A stretch of DNA of 64,000 bases from Diplonema japonicum (GCA_964019335.1 OZ025653.1:728057-792056), one strand, 5' to 3'. Counted from the stretch's first letter, positions 1 to 10,738 are shown. Translations and numbers: made by a program. Notes: generated from the letters alone by a model not told the origin.

Positions 1-804
1 GCTGTAGGAAGTACTGTGCCGTGCCGCGTAGGCGGAGAGCTCAGACCGCAGGACCGGAGTGAAGGAGGCGGAGTGGACTTGAATGGCATCGCACATGACA
101 ACATCACGCAAGGACGGGCGGCAGCGTGGGTCTGGCGAGAGCATTGCATCGATGACGGCGGGCAGGCTGCCCTCGATCTGCTTGTCCTTCATCAGCTCTT
201 TGCAGACAGTTGCGAAGGCCCATATGTCGGAGTGCTTTTGGTATGGCAAGCCGACCTTCACTTCAGGTGCCGTGAAGAAAGGAGATACAGACGCACGCCT
301 CTGAGCGTCGTCTTGGTTGATGAGATGCGATTTGATACCAAAGTCACCCAACTTGAGAACTTCCTTCGCGTTGATGAAGATGGTGTCGAGAGTGATGTCC
401 CGGTGCACAATGTCTGACTTGTGCGCGTGGTCGACGGCCATGGCGAGCTGGGTTATCCACGAGAGCACCTTCGAGGTGTCAGCAGAGAGGAGCGATAGGC
501 GTAAGCTGCCATTGTCCGCGTAGTCCGTTAGTACGTTCAGGTGTCCCTTCTCTTCAAACGATCCATAACAAGAGAGGATAAACGCGTGGCGGAGGGAGCT
601 TAGCTGCCTCACCTCAGCTGCTGCGTCCTGCCGCTCACGTGAACCCATACCCTTCACTTCCAACCTGCGTAGAGCATACAATCTTCCATCAGCCAAGCCC
701 TCTACTAGCAAACAACAGCACCCTGTTTTATAGCTTAAGGTTTTGATCCTCTTCAAGGCGCACCCCCACCCACATGGTTCGTCACCCCCGCTTTCACCCT
801 CCAT
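1..804 (-). CDS. NEK-type protein pseudokinase, C-terminal part beyond window
   Basis: Open frame from an ATG at 804 to the window edge gives 268 codons of a protein kinase fold. Landmarks in order: a beta3 strand reading YALRRL (residues 43-48), the helix-C Glu about residue 64 in AEVRQLSSLRH, VHRDITLDTIF (133-143), LGDFGIK (152-158) and TAPEVKVG. The spacing and the RERQ..A..EV..LSSL.H segment resemble NEK kinases. Three catalytic positions are changed: the beta3 Lys is Arg46, the catalytic-loop Lys is Thr138 and the Asn is Thr141. No Gly-rich loop is visible. The DFG Asp and the APE motif remain. Catalysis is therefore unlikely, and a scaffold role is inferred. Giardia is known for a large NEK family rich in such inactive members. 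No intron is seen in this part. The C-terminus lies outside the window. Confidence 0.85.
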   Translation of the reverse strand, partial: MEGESGGDEPCGWGCALKRIKTLSYKTGCCCLLVEGLADGRLYALRRLEVKGMGSRERQDAAAEVRQLSSLRHAFILSCYGSFEEKGHLNVLTDYADNGSLRLSLLSADTSKVLSWITQLAMAVDHAHKSDIVHRDITLDTIFINAKEVLKLGDFGIKSHLINQDDAQRRASVSPFFTAPEVKVGLPYQKHSDIWAFATVCKELMKDKQIEGSLPAVIDAMLSPDPRCRPSLRDVVMCDAIQVHSASFTPVLRSELSAYAARHSTSYS

Positions 805-1058
805 CTCTCCTGAGGGGGGGGAAGTACTAATTGTAATTAAAAAAATTGAATAAGGTGTCACTTTGTATTACTTTTTTTTGGAAAAAAAAAAAAAAAAGAA
901 AAAAAAAAAAAAAAAAAAAGCAGTATAGCTTAAATCTTCTTTTTTTTTCTTCTGTTCGAGTGGCAAAAAGACAAGGCTGGTTGGTCTGATCAAAAAAAAA
1001 CTCAAAGTGCAGGACAAACCCCCTCATGGAGGGCCGCCCTTGGGTGGGTTAGGGGGGG
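805..1058. other. Intergenic spacer, homopolymer-rich
   Basis: This spacer carries long A runs (about 880-920) and a T run (about 939-950). No coding potential or RNA gene is recognised. The run of G at 814-821 and the A/T runs are typical of spacers throughout the window. Confidence 0.6.
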
Positions 1059-2690
1059 TTATCTTTTTATACTCCCCTTCTGGAGCATTGCTTTCGTTCC
1101 AATCGAGGCCTTGAGCGTCTTGCGGAGTCGTGTGATGCGGTCTCGCTTGTAAGCGGCTTTCAGTTCCATCAGCTTGTCGTGAGTGGTGTGGGTGGCGAAG
1201 ATGGGCCTCCTGGCGAAACCCATAGCCGTCTTCCCACCTATTGCGATGAGGGACTTCACTCTCTTCTGGTCATCTGCTGGGAAGGGGCGTGGCTTCTTCC
1301 GTGCCCTGCATGCCGCGTTCAGCTTTCTTATCAGTGCTTTGATCTTGCGAGCCCTATCTTCCAGCAGACCCCCCAGTAACTTGCCTGTCGTCCATTCGAA
1401 GTCGATGGCCAATTCCACCGCTGACACTTCAGAGCTGGTGTCCTCCTTCACCCATCGTAGCTGTGACAACCACTGCAGCAGCGGGTTCAAGAATTCTGCG
1501 ACGATTCCTCCCACTCCTTCGAGCTCCCCCGCCGTTGGCACGAGGCATCTCCTTCCCTCCACATTGCGTACCCACGGCAGCGGCTGTGTGCTGGCGTTGT
1601 CTATTTGCATGAGCTCCACATCCCGTTTCCCGACCACCACAGCCATGTATCGCTGCAGCTTCTCCAGGTGTGCGAAGACATGCCCCCTCGGCAGTATCGC
1701 GTGCAGCTCCAGACATAGGGGCCATCCTGATCTGTTGCGCAACGGCTCCATTCCGTCTAGTGCCAGTTCCTCTTGTGCACAGGCGCACTCATACAGCTGA
1801 TGGCGGAGTAAGGTCACCGTGTCCGGGTGTGGAGACTTGCACAGGTCGCATCTGAATCCTTGCGTGTGCGATACCTCCGTCGTTGGTGCCTGGCCCATGT
1901 TCTCCTCGTCGTCACCGTTGTCGTCACCTTCAGGCGCCAGTGGGACGCTCTTTCGCTTCGCATTTGCGTGCGGGTTTAGGTAGGGAACCCCTCCTGCGAT
2001 CACTCGTCTCAGGCTGTAGGACATGAGCGGGTCCTTGGCCGTCCTCCATAATCGGTTCGTCTTGGGGTCCGCCCCCGGCTCTATCCCGCTTATCGTGCTC
2101 CTCTCGACCGCCAGCGTCCTACTTCGGGCCTTCCTCACCACCTCTCTAAAGATGTGTCCGCGTTCGGCCCAAGATGTGTTGCAACCTAGTAGCTGCGCCC
2201 AACTCCATCCTATTCGGGGAAGCCACCGGCAGACCAGGTTGCCAACCGGCCCCATCGGGATGGAACCCGCGTCATACCCCGCAGCGATCTGCATGCATCT
2301 CTGCCGTAGCCGACTGTCATCGAGTGCTCCGGATACTACCTTCAGGGAGTGGTACATTACGTAGGAAAGGGGGTCATTGGTGTGCCCCTTCAGCAGGACT
2401 GTGTTTACCGCGGTGGGCGACCGTCCACGGTGATGAGGGCCCCACAGGTTACAAGTGATCTTCGTCGTTAGCTTCTTGAGTGCCTCATCACATGGAGGGG
2501 AGAACGGCCCACTGTATAGGCAAGATGGCAGGACCGTCGTGCTGACCAAGTGTGCTTTGGTTTCGAAAGCAATCCTTGTGCCCCCCAGTCGGTCCAGCGA
2601 GCCAAGCGCCCCCGTGGTCGGTTTGTTCCACGTCGTTCCTGTCCTGCGTGTGTTGATCTTCACCCCCAGTCCGCAGAGGAAAAAAAAAAA
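1059..2690 (-). mobile_element. 5'-truncated non-LTR (LINE-type) retrotransposon, RT C-terminal part
   Basis: A 534-codon frame (1059-2663), extendable in frame to about 2690, begins inside a reverse transcriptase. It reads LGVKINTRR, then the thumb-like segment LVSTTVLPSCLYSGPFSP followed by an alpha-helical stretch ending CNLWG. This is the region after the catalytic YxDD box in LINE elements. A Cys/His cluster follows (FRCDLCK...H...YECAC, about residues 270-295), then VSAVELAIDFEWTTGK and a basic C-terminus. The catalytic palm, fingers and any endonuclease are absent. The frame stops being coherent at an A/T run near 2690, so the copy is a 5'-truncated insertion, the usual outcome of incomplete target-primed reverse transcription. 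The remaining frame has no internal stop, which suggests a recent insertion. The exact family is not recognised. Confidence 0.75.
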
Positions 2691-3100
2691 CTAGTTTGGC
2701 ACTCCATTTGTTTGTGCGCACGAGCGGAATTTTACCTAATAAAATAGCTCATTACGCTGCCATCAACTAGTTTTTAGTCTCGACAATAATATTGTTAAAA
2801 AAAAAAAAAAAGAAAAAGAAAAAAGAAGAAAAAAAAGAATACCATAATGCATCATATAGCCTGATTGAACGCCACTTCTAATAAATAAAAGGGGGGTCAT
2901 TAAGTAATGCCACTCAAACTTTTCCACAAGGTTTACTGATTTTAAGAGGAAGGGGAAGGTCGACCCCTCGGGTAGATGGGTTGTAAATTGGTTGCACTGA
3001 TGATGGTAAACATCGGTGTTTGGGCAATTTGCGAAAAAGTGTATTGTGATTGCAATAGTTTCTAGTAACAAAAGAAAAGAGTACATTGGCACGTTATTTT

Positions 3101-3655
3101 TTTTATTTCACTCTTCAGAAATTACTTCACGCACTGGGGCCCATTACTTCACGCTAAATCTCATTACTTCACGGTGAAATAATGGCCTTGGTAGGCCAAT
3201 TTTTGCCTCGGTTCGGTTCCCAGTGGGGCTACTTTTTCCTCTCAGTTTGCTAATTTCCCCCAGGTTCAGTTCAATTGGCCAACTTTTGCCTCGGCTCAGT
3301 TCCAAGTTGGACTACCTTTTCCTCCCTTTTTGCCCACTTTTGGCTAGGCCTTGTTCCCAGTTTATGTGGGTAACTCTTCTGTGGGTAAGGTAACTTAGTC
3401 AGCTTACCCAAGCACCCCAAAAGACTTCAAATACCGAAGCAGCAGAAAAAAAGGAGCCAGCGGCCGCGCCAGGTATGGGAAGGCTTGATTAGAGATGGTG
3501 ACAGTGGCAATGCCAGCGACAGCGGCAGCTCTAAGTCAACAAAAGGAGGGAAAACAACTTGTATTGTAACCTTTGTAACCCCTCTCTTGTTGTAGCCCTT
3601 GTCACCCTGTTGTGCCCCTCGTGGTGAAGTAATTTCTGAGTGTCGTGAAATAAAA
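3101..3655. mobile_element. MITE-like element with about 30-bp imperfect terminal inverted repeats
   Basis: The left end (3101-3130) and right end (3624-3655) are inverted copies. Both carry TTTTATTTCAC, then CAGAAATTACTTCAC after a short variable spacer (TCTT left, GACAC right). Inside the left end ATTACTTCACG recurs at about 3121, 3143 and 3163. A roughly 88-bp tandem subrepeat (TTTTGCCTCGG...GTTCC...GGNCTAC, at about 3199 and 3287) follows. No reading frame is present, so the element would depend on a transposase elsewhere. No clear target duplication was found. Confidence 0.55.
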
Positions 3656-3668
3656 CCACTTACCTACC

Positions 3669-3722
3669 GCCAAGTAATGCTTTACCGACCTCGAGGTAAC
3701 GGTAAAGTCATTACTTGTTGGC
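3669..3722. repeat. Long imperfect hairpin beside the MITE-like element
   Basis: The left arm 3669-3687 and right arm 3700-3722 are inverted copies, pairing over about 19 bp with a 3-nt and a 1-nt bulge and a loop of about 12 nt. The arms contain AAGTAATG, which also occurs near 2902. It could be a stacked or older terminus of the same element family. Confidence 0.5.
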
Positions 3723-4678
3723 AGTAAATAGCTATTTTTTGTTTCTTTTATTATTCAAATGCAATATGGTTTTAAAAATGATTATAAACTTGTTTTTCTT
3801 TATTCCGAGGGATTTTCCTTCTGCAGGGATTTTCTTTTTTGCCTTTTGCTTTTTTCTCGAGTGAGAGCAGAAGTGCGACAAGTTTTACCATATTATTTTT
3901 TTTAAAAGACTATTTGTACTACATAACCCTGCCCAACATTTTCTCTTTTTTTTCTGGCGAACGGAATGAAAACCCTTTAGTTTTGAGGCGTTTCTTTTGT
4001 AATGTTACTCCACCCAGTTAGATTCAACAAGGGTTTAAATGTTCATAACGGAGAAGAATTATGTTCAGCTTTATTTGATCCCTTGTGAAGACAGGGCTTC
4101 TTTTTTTTAGGGGGGGGAAGAGAGGAAGAGAGAGTGGAAAATATTCTTTTTTCGAAGGTCAAGGAAAGACAGGAATTTTTCTTTTTCTTCGCTCTTTCGA
4201 GCTCACATTTCTTTTGTTTTCAAGGCTAGATACATGGAGCTATTCAGAGGAAGGTTTGTCTTTTTCGCAAGCCGGTGCGTGGCAAGGTTTTTTTTTTTTT
4301 TTTTTTTTTTTTTGCCAACATCCTTGCTAGATTTAAGAAGTAACAATAGTGGGTTGTACTCAAAAAAAAAAGTGTTTATTTCCTTGAGGGGCGGGGGCGG
4401 GGAGGGGCTCAAAGATTCCCCCAGTGTACCCCGAAGGGAGCAGACAGCTTTCTATTGGGTATCACACAATTTCTATCTCTTCGCGAAATCATAAAAATCG
4501 AGTCAAATCAACGCACAACACACAACACAGATAATTCGTTTAGGCTAGTATAGTCAGAAGACATATCTCAAGGGGAAAATTTTATGAAAACCCCTCTGTC
4601 CTTTCTCATAATGTGCCTGGCTGTCATTATTTGACAATTCGCGGGAGGAGTGAAAAAGAGAAATAACGCTCCTCTGTG

Positions 4679-7009
4679 TTACCTCTTCTCGTAGAGCAAC
4701 TGGGCAACAGCATCACAGTCACCCTTTGTTTTCAATGCTGCTTGAAAACACTTTTTTCTACCGAATTTGTGAACAAGGCCTTTTTCTACAAGGGTTTTCA
4801 TAGCCACTGCCGGCCACGTCAGGATCTGATGCTGCTCATCATAATGAGCCTCAAGGGAGAGGTAGCGCCATGACTTGCAAGTCTTCGATGCACTATGCAG
4901 GTCTGCCTTCATCAGAAACGACAAGATCATTTTCAGCCTAGCTACGTCGATCACCCTCAACCCAGGGGGGACCTCAGGCAGCCTCCATGTTCTCTCCACG
5001 GGGCCTGTGTACCAGTACTCCATGTCCCTGCGTACATCCCCTGCCTTCAAGTGTTTCTTCTGCAGTATTTTGTCGCCCACGTTCTGCAGCACCTTCCAGG
5101 CCACCGCCTTCTGCAACGCACTTTTGAACTTAACCTCCTTCTCGTCCCCCATCATGACCAGCCCCTCCTCCAACACCTCCATCACTGTCCCTTCATTGAA
5201 GCCTTTCATCTTTGCTGTCAAACACTTTACATTCTCTAACGGCAGTTCTTTAGCGAAGCCCTGCAGCACTCCCATCGCTGCCTCATAGTGGTCGCTCTGC
5301 CTCACCAGATCCATGTACACAGCATTGAAGGTGTCAAGGTACTGCTTGCTCTTGAAGTCCGCCACAGAGACCCCGTTCTCAGCTAGTTTGCTGCCCAGCG
5401 TATTGCTGCAGAAGTCCACCACTGTGACGTGCAAGCGACGGGTCGTGTTGTATGCTACTATCTTTGCGCAGGCCTCTTCAGTATCGGTAAGGGTACCACT
5501 GAGGACAAGGACGAGTGTGTTCAGTGGTTCTGCTGTGTCCATCAGGAAGGGGTCTAGGGCCGCTGACAGGCTACACGTCTTCCCAACGCGCTGTGTGTAC
5601 TTAGACAAGATCAAGGCATCCTTCACAGCAGCAGGACGGAACAGAGGTGGGTATAACTTTTCAGAAAAGAGCTGTAATTCTCCGCCAGTCAGCGCTGCCA
5701 GCATTGTACTGTACAAAACGGCATCAGCGAATCGGGCACTAGTACCTTCGTCGCACTGGCACAGCACCAGCGTCCCGTCTTTGAAGGGCATCGTATCGTC
5801 TAACATCTTGCTCTCCGCTATGGGCAGCAAGCAGTTCAGCATACTGGTGGCATTCATTCTGTCGAAGGCTTGCAGCCTTTCGAGTATCTCACCGAACGTA
5901 AAGTCCGGCCAGACACCGTCGTTTTTCAGCCTCTCTTCGAGCAGCTCGTCCACGCCCGCACACCGCACGGCCGTGTACCACTTGAGGCAGTCCTCTATCT
6001 TGCTATACCTTGCGACGGTTAGCTTTGTCACAGACGGGATGCTTTGTTTGAACTTCTTCTTCAGGTACCCAATGTGAGGCTGGTGGATTATCAGAGCGTT
6101 AAAGTCGTACAGCTGTGCCTCTGTGAGCCGAAGAGCGTGTTCAACGTTAGCAGGCCTGGCTCTCCTGGGCTCGAAGATACATGGAAGGAACTCCGGCATC
6201 TGCATGTCTGAAGGGTTAGCGTGAAGCAACTTGGCGACTAAGCGCCAGGTTAGTGGGGACTGCATGAGGAGGGCGGACTCCAGGGCGCTCTTGGGGAGGG
6301 TGGAAAACCATTTCTTGAGATGCAAACAAACACCGCCGCTCAGGGTAAGCTTTGGGATGGGGTTACGGTCTGCCAGGTTGGCCACACGGGCGAGGTCTGC
6401 CTCAAGACGCACGGCTCTCTGACACCGCTTCTTTACGAATTTCGACTGCATTGAGTACCTGTAGGACAACGAAGACTTCTGTTTCTTAGTAAATGCTTTG
6501 CCACCAGCACCGCTAAAAACTGCTTTTCGAGCACTACCAGCGGCGGTCTGATAGGGTGTGTCTGAGCAGCGGACAGGGCTCCCTCGTGTGGGGCGTGTCA
6601 CGTACTGGCTAGGGCTTGGGCTGAATTGCAGAGCAGCAGCGACATCAGGTTTGAAGCGCTTTACCGCTTCTTTTTCTTGTTCTTTGCCATCTAGCTTTAC
6701 AGCTTCTTGCTCAAGGCTGCGCTTCACAGCTGCCGTTTTCCTCTGCGAGTCCAACACGGTACAGATCTCCCTCATTTCGTGTACATCAAGACGGCCCTTC
6801 TTTACAACTTCGTCTAAGACATCCCACATCCCTTTCGCTATACATGCGAAAACTACATTTTTCTTCACTTCCTTTTCTATCCCTCCCAGCTCAATCTGAC
6901 TCAATACCCTCGAAATATACCCCTCTCTGTCCTCTTCTAATATCTTCACGTGATCTTCCGCTTGAGACGGCACCTTTCCCTCTAATATCATTTTCATGTT
7001 GCAAGTCAT
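4679..7009 (-). CDS. Large F-box-like protein with TROVE/vWA-like middle region (776 aa)
   Basis: A single intronless frame of 776 codons with host-like codon use. The ATG at 7009 is directly preceded on the coding strand by a long A-rich tract, as in other genes here. Residues about 200-500 are helical and then switch to an alternating pattern: GTLVLCQCDEGTSARF, a segment ending GGELQLFSEKLY, and LNTLVLVLSGTLTD with HVTVVDFCSN. This recalls the arrangement of TROVE plus von Willebrand A domains, but the metal-site D-x-S-x-S is degenerate. Near the C-terminus, about residues 690-730, the sequence VARLKMILSFLMKADLHSAS, continuing KTCKSWRYLS, fits an F-box. A basic low-complexity segment lies at about 95-200. 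The TROVE/vWA reading is an inference by pattern and the F-box is somewhat better supported. A ubiquitin-ligase adaptor or RNA-binding role would follow but is unproven. Confidence 0.6.
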   Translation of the reverse strand: MTCNMKMILEGKVPSQAEDHVKILEEDREGYISRVLSQIELGGIEKEVKKNVVFACIAKGMWDVLDEVVKKGRLDVHEMREICTVLDSQRKTAAVKRSLEQEAVKLDGKEQEKEAVKRFKPDVAAALQFSPSPSQYVTRPTRGSPVRCSDTPYQTAAGSARKAVFSGAGGKAFTKKQKSSLSYRYSMQSKFVKKRCQRAVRLEADLARVANLADRNPIPKLTLSGGVCLHLKKWFSTLPKSALESALLMQSPLTWRLVAKLLHANPSDMQMPEFLPCIFEPRRARPANVEHALRLTEAQLYDFNALIIHQPHIGYLKKKFKQSIPSVTKLTVARYSKIEDCLKWYTAVRCAGVDELLEERLKNDGVWPDFTFGEILERLQAFDRMNATSMLNCLLPIAESKMLDDTMPFKDGTLVLCQCDEGTSARFADAVLYSTMLAALTGGELQLFSEKLYPPLFRPAAVKDALILSKYTQRVGKTCSLSAALDPFLMDTAEPLNTLVLVLSGTLTDTEEACAKIVAYNTTRRLHVTVVDFCSNTLGSKLAENGVSVADFKSKQYLDTFNAVYMDLVRQSDHYEAAMGVLQGFAKELPLENVKCLTAKMKGFNEGTVMEVLEEGLVMMGDEKEVKFKSALQKAVAWKVLQNVGDKILQKKHLKAGDVRRDMEYWYTGPVERTWRLPEVPPGLRVIDVARLKMILSFLMKADLHSASKTCKSWRYLSLEAHYDEQHQILTWPAVAMKTLVEKGLVHKFGRKKCFQAALKTKGDCDAVAQLLYEKR

Positions 7010-7370
7010 TTTTTTCTCTTCTTCTTTTTTTTTTTGTTAGGTGTAGTTTTTTTTTTTTTTTTTTTTTTTTTCTTTTTTCTTTTTCGTGCAGTCCTTTTTT
7101 TTTTTTTTTTTCCCCGGAAGATGAAGCAGGGTCAACGAGGGAGGAATAATTGTGGTTTCTCTCTTTTTTTTTTTTAAAGAATACAGATATGCCATTTTGA
7201 TCGAGGGTAAGGGGGGCTTTCGTGTGATGACTAAATAAAAGGGGGGGGGGGGGAGGGGGCGATAATAAAGAGGAAAAAGCATGGCCAAAATAAAAAGAAA
7301 AGAGAAAATAAAAAGAAAAAGAATTCGAAAATGTGGAAGAGGAAAAGAAAAAGAAAAAAGGAAAATGACT
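7010..7370. other. Intergenic spacer with A/T and G homopolymers
   Basis: This spacer contains T runs at about 7048-7070 and 7096-7111 and a G run at about 7242-7258. The T runs read as A-rich leader upstream of the gene starting at 7009. No gene is seen. Confidence 0.55.
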
Positions 7371-9298
7371 TCATCGCCTAATGGTTTTTTCTGCTTTTTT
7401 GTATTCTTCCGCTCTGCTGTAGAAAGTGTCAAGCGCATCTCGCATCTTGGGGATGACCTTTTTGCGGCGTTTGACCTGTGTGAAGGTGTGTTAAGAGAAA
7501 AAAAAAGAAAAAAAAAACCTTCTTCTCAGACTCCTCGAAGGGAGAGCTCTTCTCGAATGCTGCGATGTCCCCCATGGTCTGCACCTCCTCACCGTCTCCT
7601 TCTCCTTCTCCGGCTTTCCGCCCGGAGGACAATTCTGCCCTTTTCCTCTTGGCCGCCTGTTTCGCTTTCCACCTTTGGTGTTCCTGCTTTTGTAAATACA
7701 GTTTTTTCTCCTTCAAATGTTTTGGTCTCCTTATTTTCACCCTTTCCTTCTCGGACGGCAGCTCGTCTGGCCGCACAATGGTGTTCTCTACATCGCTGCT
7801 GTCGATGTCGCCCTCTTCCACGCCCCCCTGCTGCTGCTTCTTCTTCTGGTGTTCTTGCTGCCTTTCATGCAACTTCTTCAACTCACGCTTCTCTTTAGCC
7901 TTTCTTGTGTCGATCTTCCCGATAGCACGAGGATTCAAGGTGATCATCTCAGGCGGTAGCTTATCGAGAAGCATATGCACAGGACGCTCCTTGCGCTGCT
8001 GCTGCGTCTCGTAAGGGTTGGCCACGTAGTAGTCGTAGTTGGCCTCACCTGAACCAGGAACGATGATGCTGCCGAAACCAGAGACATGCGACTCCCCCAA
8101 GATATCCTCGTAAGGACAGTACCTCACACGTGAGATGGTGTCCTGTTTGTTGGCATTGCAGTGTGTGAGGTACGGTGTGCGTGGCTTGCTGCCTGTCCAG
8201 TCTTTCCACACCTCCACCTTGCTGTATGACGACACTGCCAGAAGACCCGTCTGACTGATGTCCAGTGATTTGGGTGCCGTCTTCTGCGCAATGTTATGCA
8301 GCATTTTCCACGTCCTTGTGTCCCACACCTTGACCATGGAGTCCGCCCCCGCAGTTACCATGTACCTCCCGTCCAGCGGGAAGGCCACGTCGACCAACGG
8401 CGCCTGGTGTGCCAGGACCTTCACCAAGGGTGCCGTTGCCTTGGGCGACCACAAGGAGACAACCCCAGAGGTGTGCCCTAATGCGGACACGGCGTTGTAG
8501 GGGTTCTTTCTGAGCACGCCACAGGGTCCCATTTTGGTTCTTTGTGCGGCGATATGCTCACCAATGGAGACGTCGAAGTAGTGCAAGACACCTGTGCAGT
8601 GCTTGTGTGTTGTTGTTAAGGAGCATACCTTGCGTGCCGACACCTGTGAGGAGGAAGTGGTTGGGGAGGAAGTCGAGAGCACGGATGTTCTGGTGGTTCT
8701 TCAGGAGATGTATTTCATTCCCTTTGTTGTTGTAGATGTATACGTACTTCTTCTGCGCGGTTGCCAGCAGCTGGTCGTCGTGGAGGAAGGTCACGTCGTA
8801 GCACTTGTCGCGAAGCTGCACTTCTCCGAAAAGACGGAAGTTCTTCCAGTGGAAGGTGGAGAGGTGGCCCTTCTCACCGGCAAGCACGAGCATGTTGCCG
8901 TTGGGGGAGTACGCGTGTGTGTAGGGGCCGAGCTTGTCTAGCCTGATGTCAAAACGCTTTCTTTTAGTCTGAACGTCAACACCACCGACGATCTGCTTCT
9001 GGGAAATATCCCTCCCCTGCTCACCGTCATCGAGCTCAAGGAACCCAGCCTCCTCTGTGTTGTGCACCATTTCAGATTTCGCAGCGCTCCTCACAGCTGC
9101 TTCCTTCATCCTCTTCGCATTCCGTAGTGTCTTCTTCAGCCTCCCCGACTGGTCGATCTCCCCCACGTATCTCGCTTGGTCCACGTTCCCATCATCTTTT
9201 TTGTACTTCTTCATCTTCATCTTCGTCTCCTTCTTCACCTCCTTTTCCCTCAATTTCACCTCATCCCGTCCCACCATCTGTCCATCTTTGCCCTCCAT
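7371..9298 (-). CDS. WDR46: Utp7/WDR46-like WD40 protein of the small-subunit processome
   Basis: Three exons: 9298-8629, 8591-7519 and 7475-7371 (introns 37 and 43 nt), giving 615 aa. The splice joins VGTQ to GVLHYFDVSIGEH, and removing the second intron replaces a phenylalanine run with a Lys/Arg-rich C-terminus. WDR46/Utp7 hallmarks: a basic N-terminus, FDIRLDKLGPYTHAYSPNG, NPYNAVSALGHTSGVVSLWSP, WD blades with VAFPLDGRYMVTAGAD and VKVWDTRTWK, then the conserved post-propeller block FGSIIVPGSGEANYDY, VANPYETQQQRKE and LLDKLPPEMITLNPRAIG. Utp7 belongs to the 90S pre-ribosome and acts in 18S rRNA maturation in the nucleolus. Both introns carry AACAC-type acceptor motifs. The second has a T-rich 5' half that mimics coding phenylalanines. 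Confidence 0.93.
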
Positions 9299-9704
9299 TT
9301 TGTACTACTGTGATGGTATACTGTTGCCACAAACACAAAGAGGGGGAGTAGAGTTCCTATAATTCTATCCAAACTGCCTGAGAGCCTCACCAGGTTCGTC
9401 TCCAGTTAAAAAAAAAAGGGTATCAAGAAGAGGGGGGAGGGGGGCGATACTTAGGTAAAAAAAAAAAATTACTGTACTGAATGGGGGAAGGGAGCAATGA
9501 AAAAAAAAGAGACAAACCTCCTCCCCCCCCCATTTTTTTTCTCCGTTCTTTTTTAGTTTTTTATAAAAGGAAATAAAATGCCAGGGGGAAGAGGGGGTTA
9601 GGGGAAGATAACACTTTTTTTTTTTTTCCCTTTTTCTTTTTCTTTTTTTGTTTAAGACGAGAGAAAAGGAGTTTATGTTAACAACGCTTTCTTTCTTTCT
9701 TTCT
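9299..9704. other. Intergenic spacer
   Basis: Homopolymer-rich (A, C and T runs) with a short TTTC microsatellite at about 9690-9707 next to the following stop codon. No gene is recognised. Confidence 0.5.
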
Positions 9705-10625
9705 TTAATGCAAGTCTTTTGTCAGACTAAACCAAACCATAAGGCCTATGAAGGTAGCGAAGATGAAGAGGGCAACAGGGTCGGCACAGCGGGGCTCAAT
9801 AGGTTCACCCAACTCCACTTCGAAGGTGAAGTACTCATCCTCAAGGGGGATGGTGTACTGGTCGTGGAACCGGACCGTGGCACGCCGGCCTGTGATGTCA
9901 GACCATATTTTTTGTGTGTTGAGCTTCGGTGCTATTCTGCGAATGAGCTCAGGCATCTCAACTTGTATGTCCCATCTGTCTGGCGTGTGGTTGAAGATCG
10001 TCAGTGGCATCGTGAAACTAATGATATCTTTCTCTTCAAATTTCTGTTTTTCACATTTGCACGCCACCACGTAGAGCACCTTGACAACAATGTCCTGCCC
10101 AGGCTGCAGCTCCATCAACTCCGGTGACGTACCAAAAAAGTAGAAAAAAGGCCTGTCCGACCGTTTTTTCTTTTTCTTCACCTCCGCACCCGACCCGAAC
10201 CACGACCCCAGCAAGGACTCTGTCTCTTCGTTCTTCTCTTCCTCGTCCTCCTCGTCCACCCATGGTCGTGTTACGCCATCTGGCGTTTGTTCGTACAGTG
10301 CTCCGTTCATCGCTTTTAACTCAGCAGTCGCGCCGCCTTGCTTCCACAGCACCTGCAGAGTGGTGATCTTCCCTACCTCACACATTGGGAAATAAAACTC
10401 CACCCCAGCCGTGTCGCAGCTGTACCTGAACGTAAGCTCCACCACAGCGTTTGTGTGTCGTATTTTCACCACGGAAGTGGTGTACTTACACTGCAGCTGG
10501 TCACCGTCTAGTGTGTACATCCCCCAGTGCATCTTGCTTCGCTTCTGCACGAACCTCTTAACCCTCGTCTCCTTCGCCCTCCGCTCGCGCGCCTCAAACG
10601 CCTTCCTATACCTCGCACCCAACAT
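9705..10625 (-). CDS. VIT-domain-like tail-anchored membrane protein (306 aa)
   Basis: Intronless 306-codon frame. After a basic N-terminus (about 1-30) comes a beta-rich region: NAVVELTFRYSCDTAGVEFYFPMCEVGKI, then after a charged insert (about 125-155) the block ELMELQPGQDIVVKVLYV followed by ISFTMPLTIFNHTP. This order, a strand pair ending in FP, then a PG-x-x-(V/I)-x-V-x-Y-V strand and a final F-x-x-P strand, is the pattern of the VIT domain found beside vWA domains. No vWA domain follows. Instead, residues about 278-300 (CADPVALFIFATFIGLMVWFSL) form one hydrophobic segment followed by TKDLH, consistent with a tail anchor. The VIT assignment is an inference and the partner is unknown. Confidence 0.6.
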   Translation of the reverse strand: MLGARYRKAFEARERRAKETRVKRFVQKRSKMHWGMYTLDGDQLQCKYTTSVVKIRHTNAVVELTFRYSCDTAGVEFYFPMCEVGKITTLQVLWKQGGATAELKAMNGALYEQTPDGVTRPWVDEEDEEEKNEETESLLGSWFGSGAEVKKKKKRSDRPFFYFFGTSPELMELQPGQDIVVKVLYVVACKCEKQKFEEKDIISFTMPLTIFNHTPDRWDIQVEMPELIRRIAPKLNTQKIWSDITGRRATVRFHDQYTIPLEDEYFTFEVELGEPIEPRCADPVALFIFATFIGLMVWFSLTKDLH

Positions 10626-10738
10626 CCTGCTGACCTGCGGTGGTGTGCTGTCGTCTTTAAACTTAGGAAAAGTGAATAAAAAGGGAAACTCAAATAACGT
10701 ATTTTACGAACCAGCAGCGAACGGAAGTGGTATCGATA

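Larger units (their letters stand above)
2691..4678. other. Intergenic, about 2 kb, holding a MITE-like element
   Basis: No gene is supported here. Short frames on both strands are phenylalanine- or lysine-rich shadows of homopolymers. The interval contains the inverted-repeat element 3101-3655, an adjoining hairpin 3669-3722 and a long T run at about 4290-4312. The rest is A/T-rich with G runs. Confidence 0.6.
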
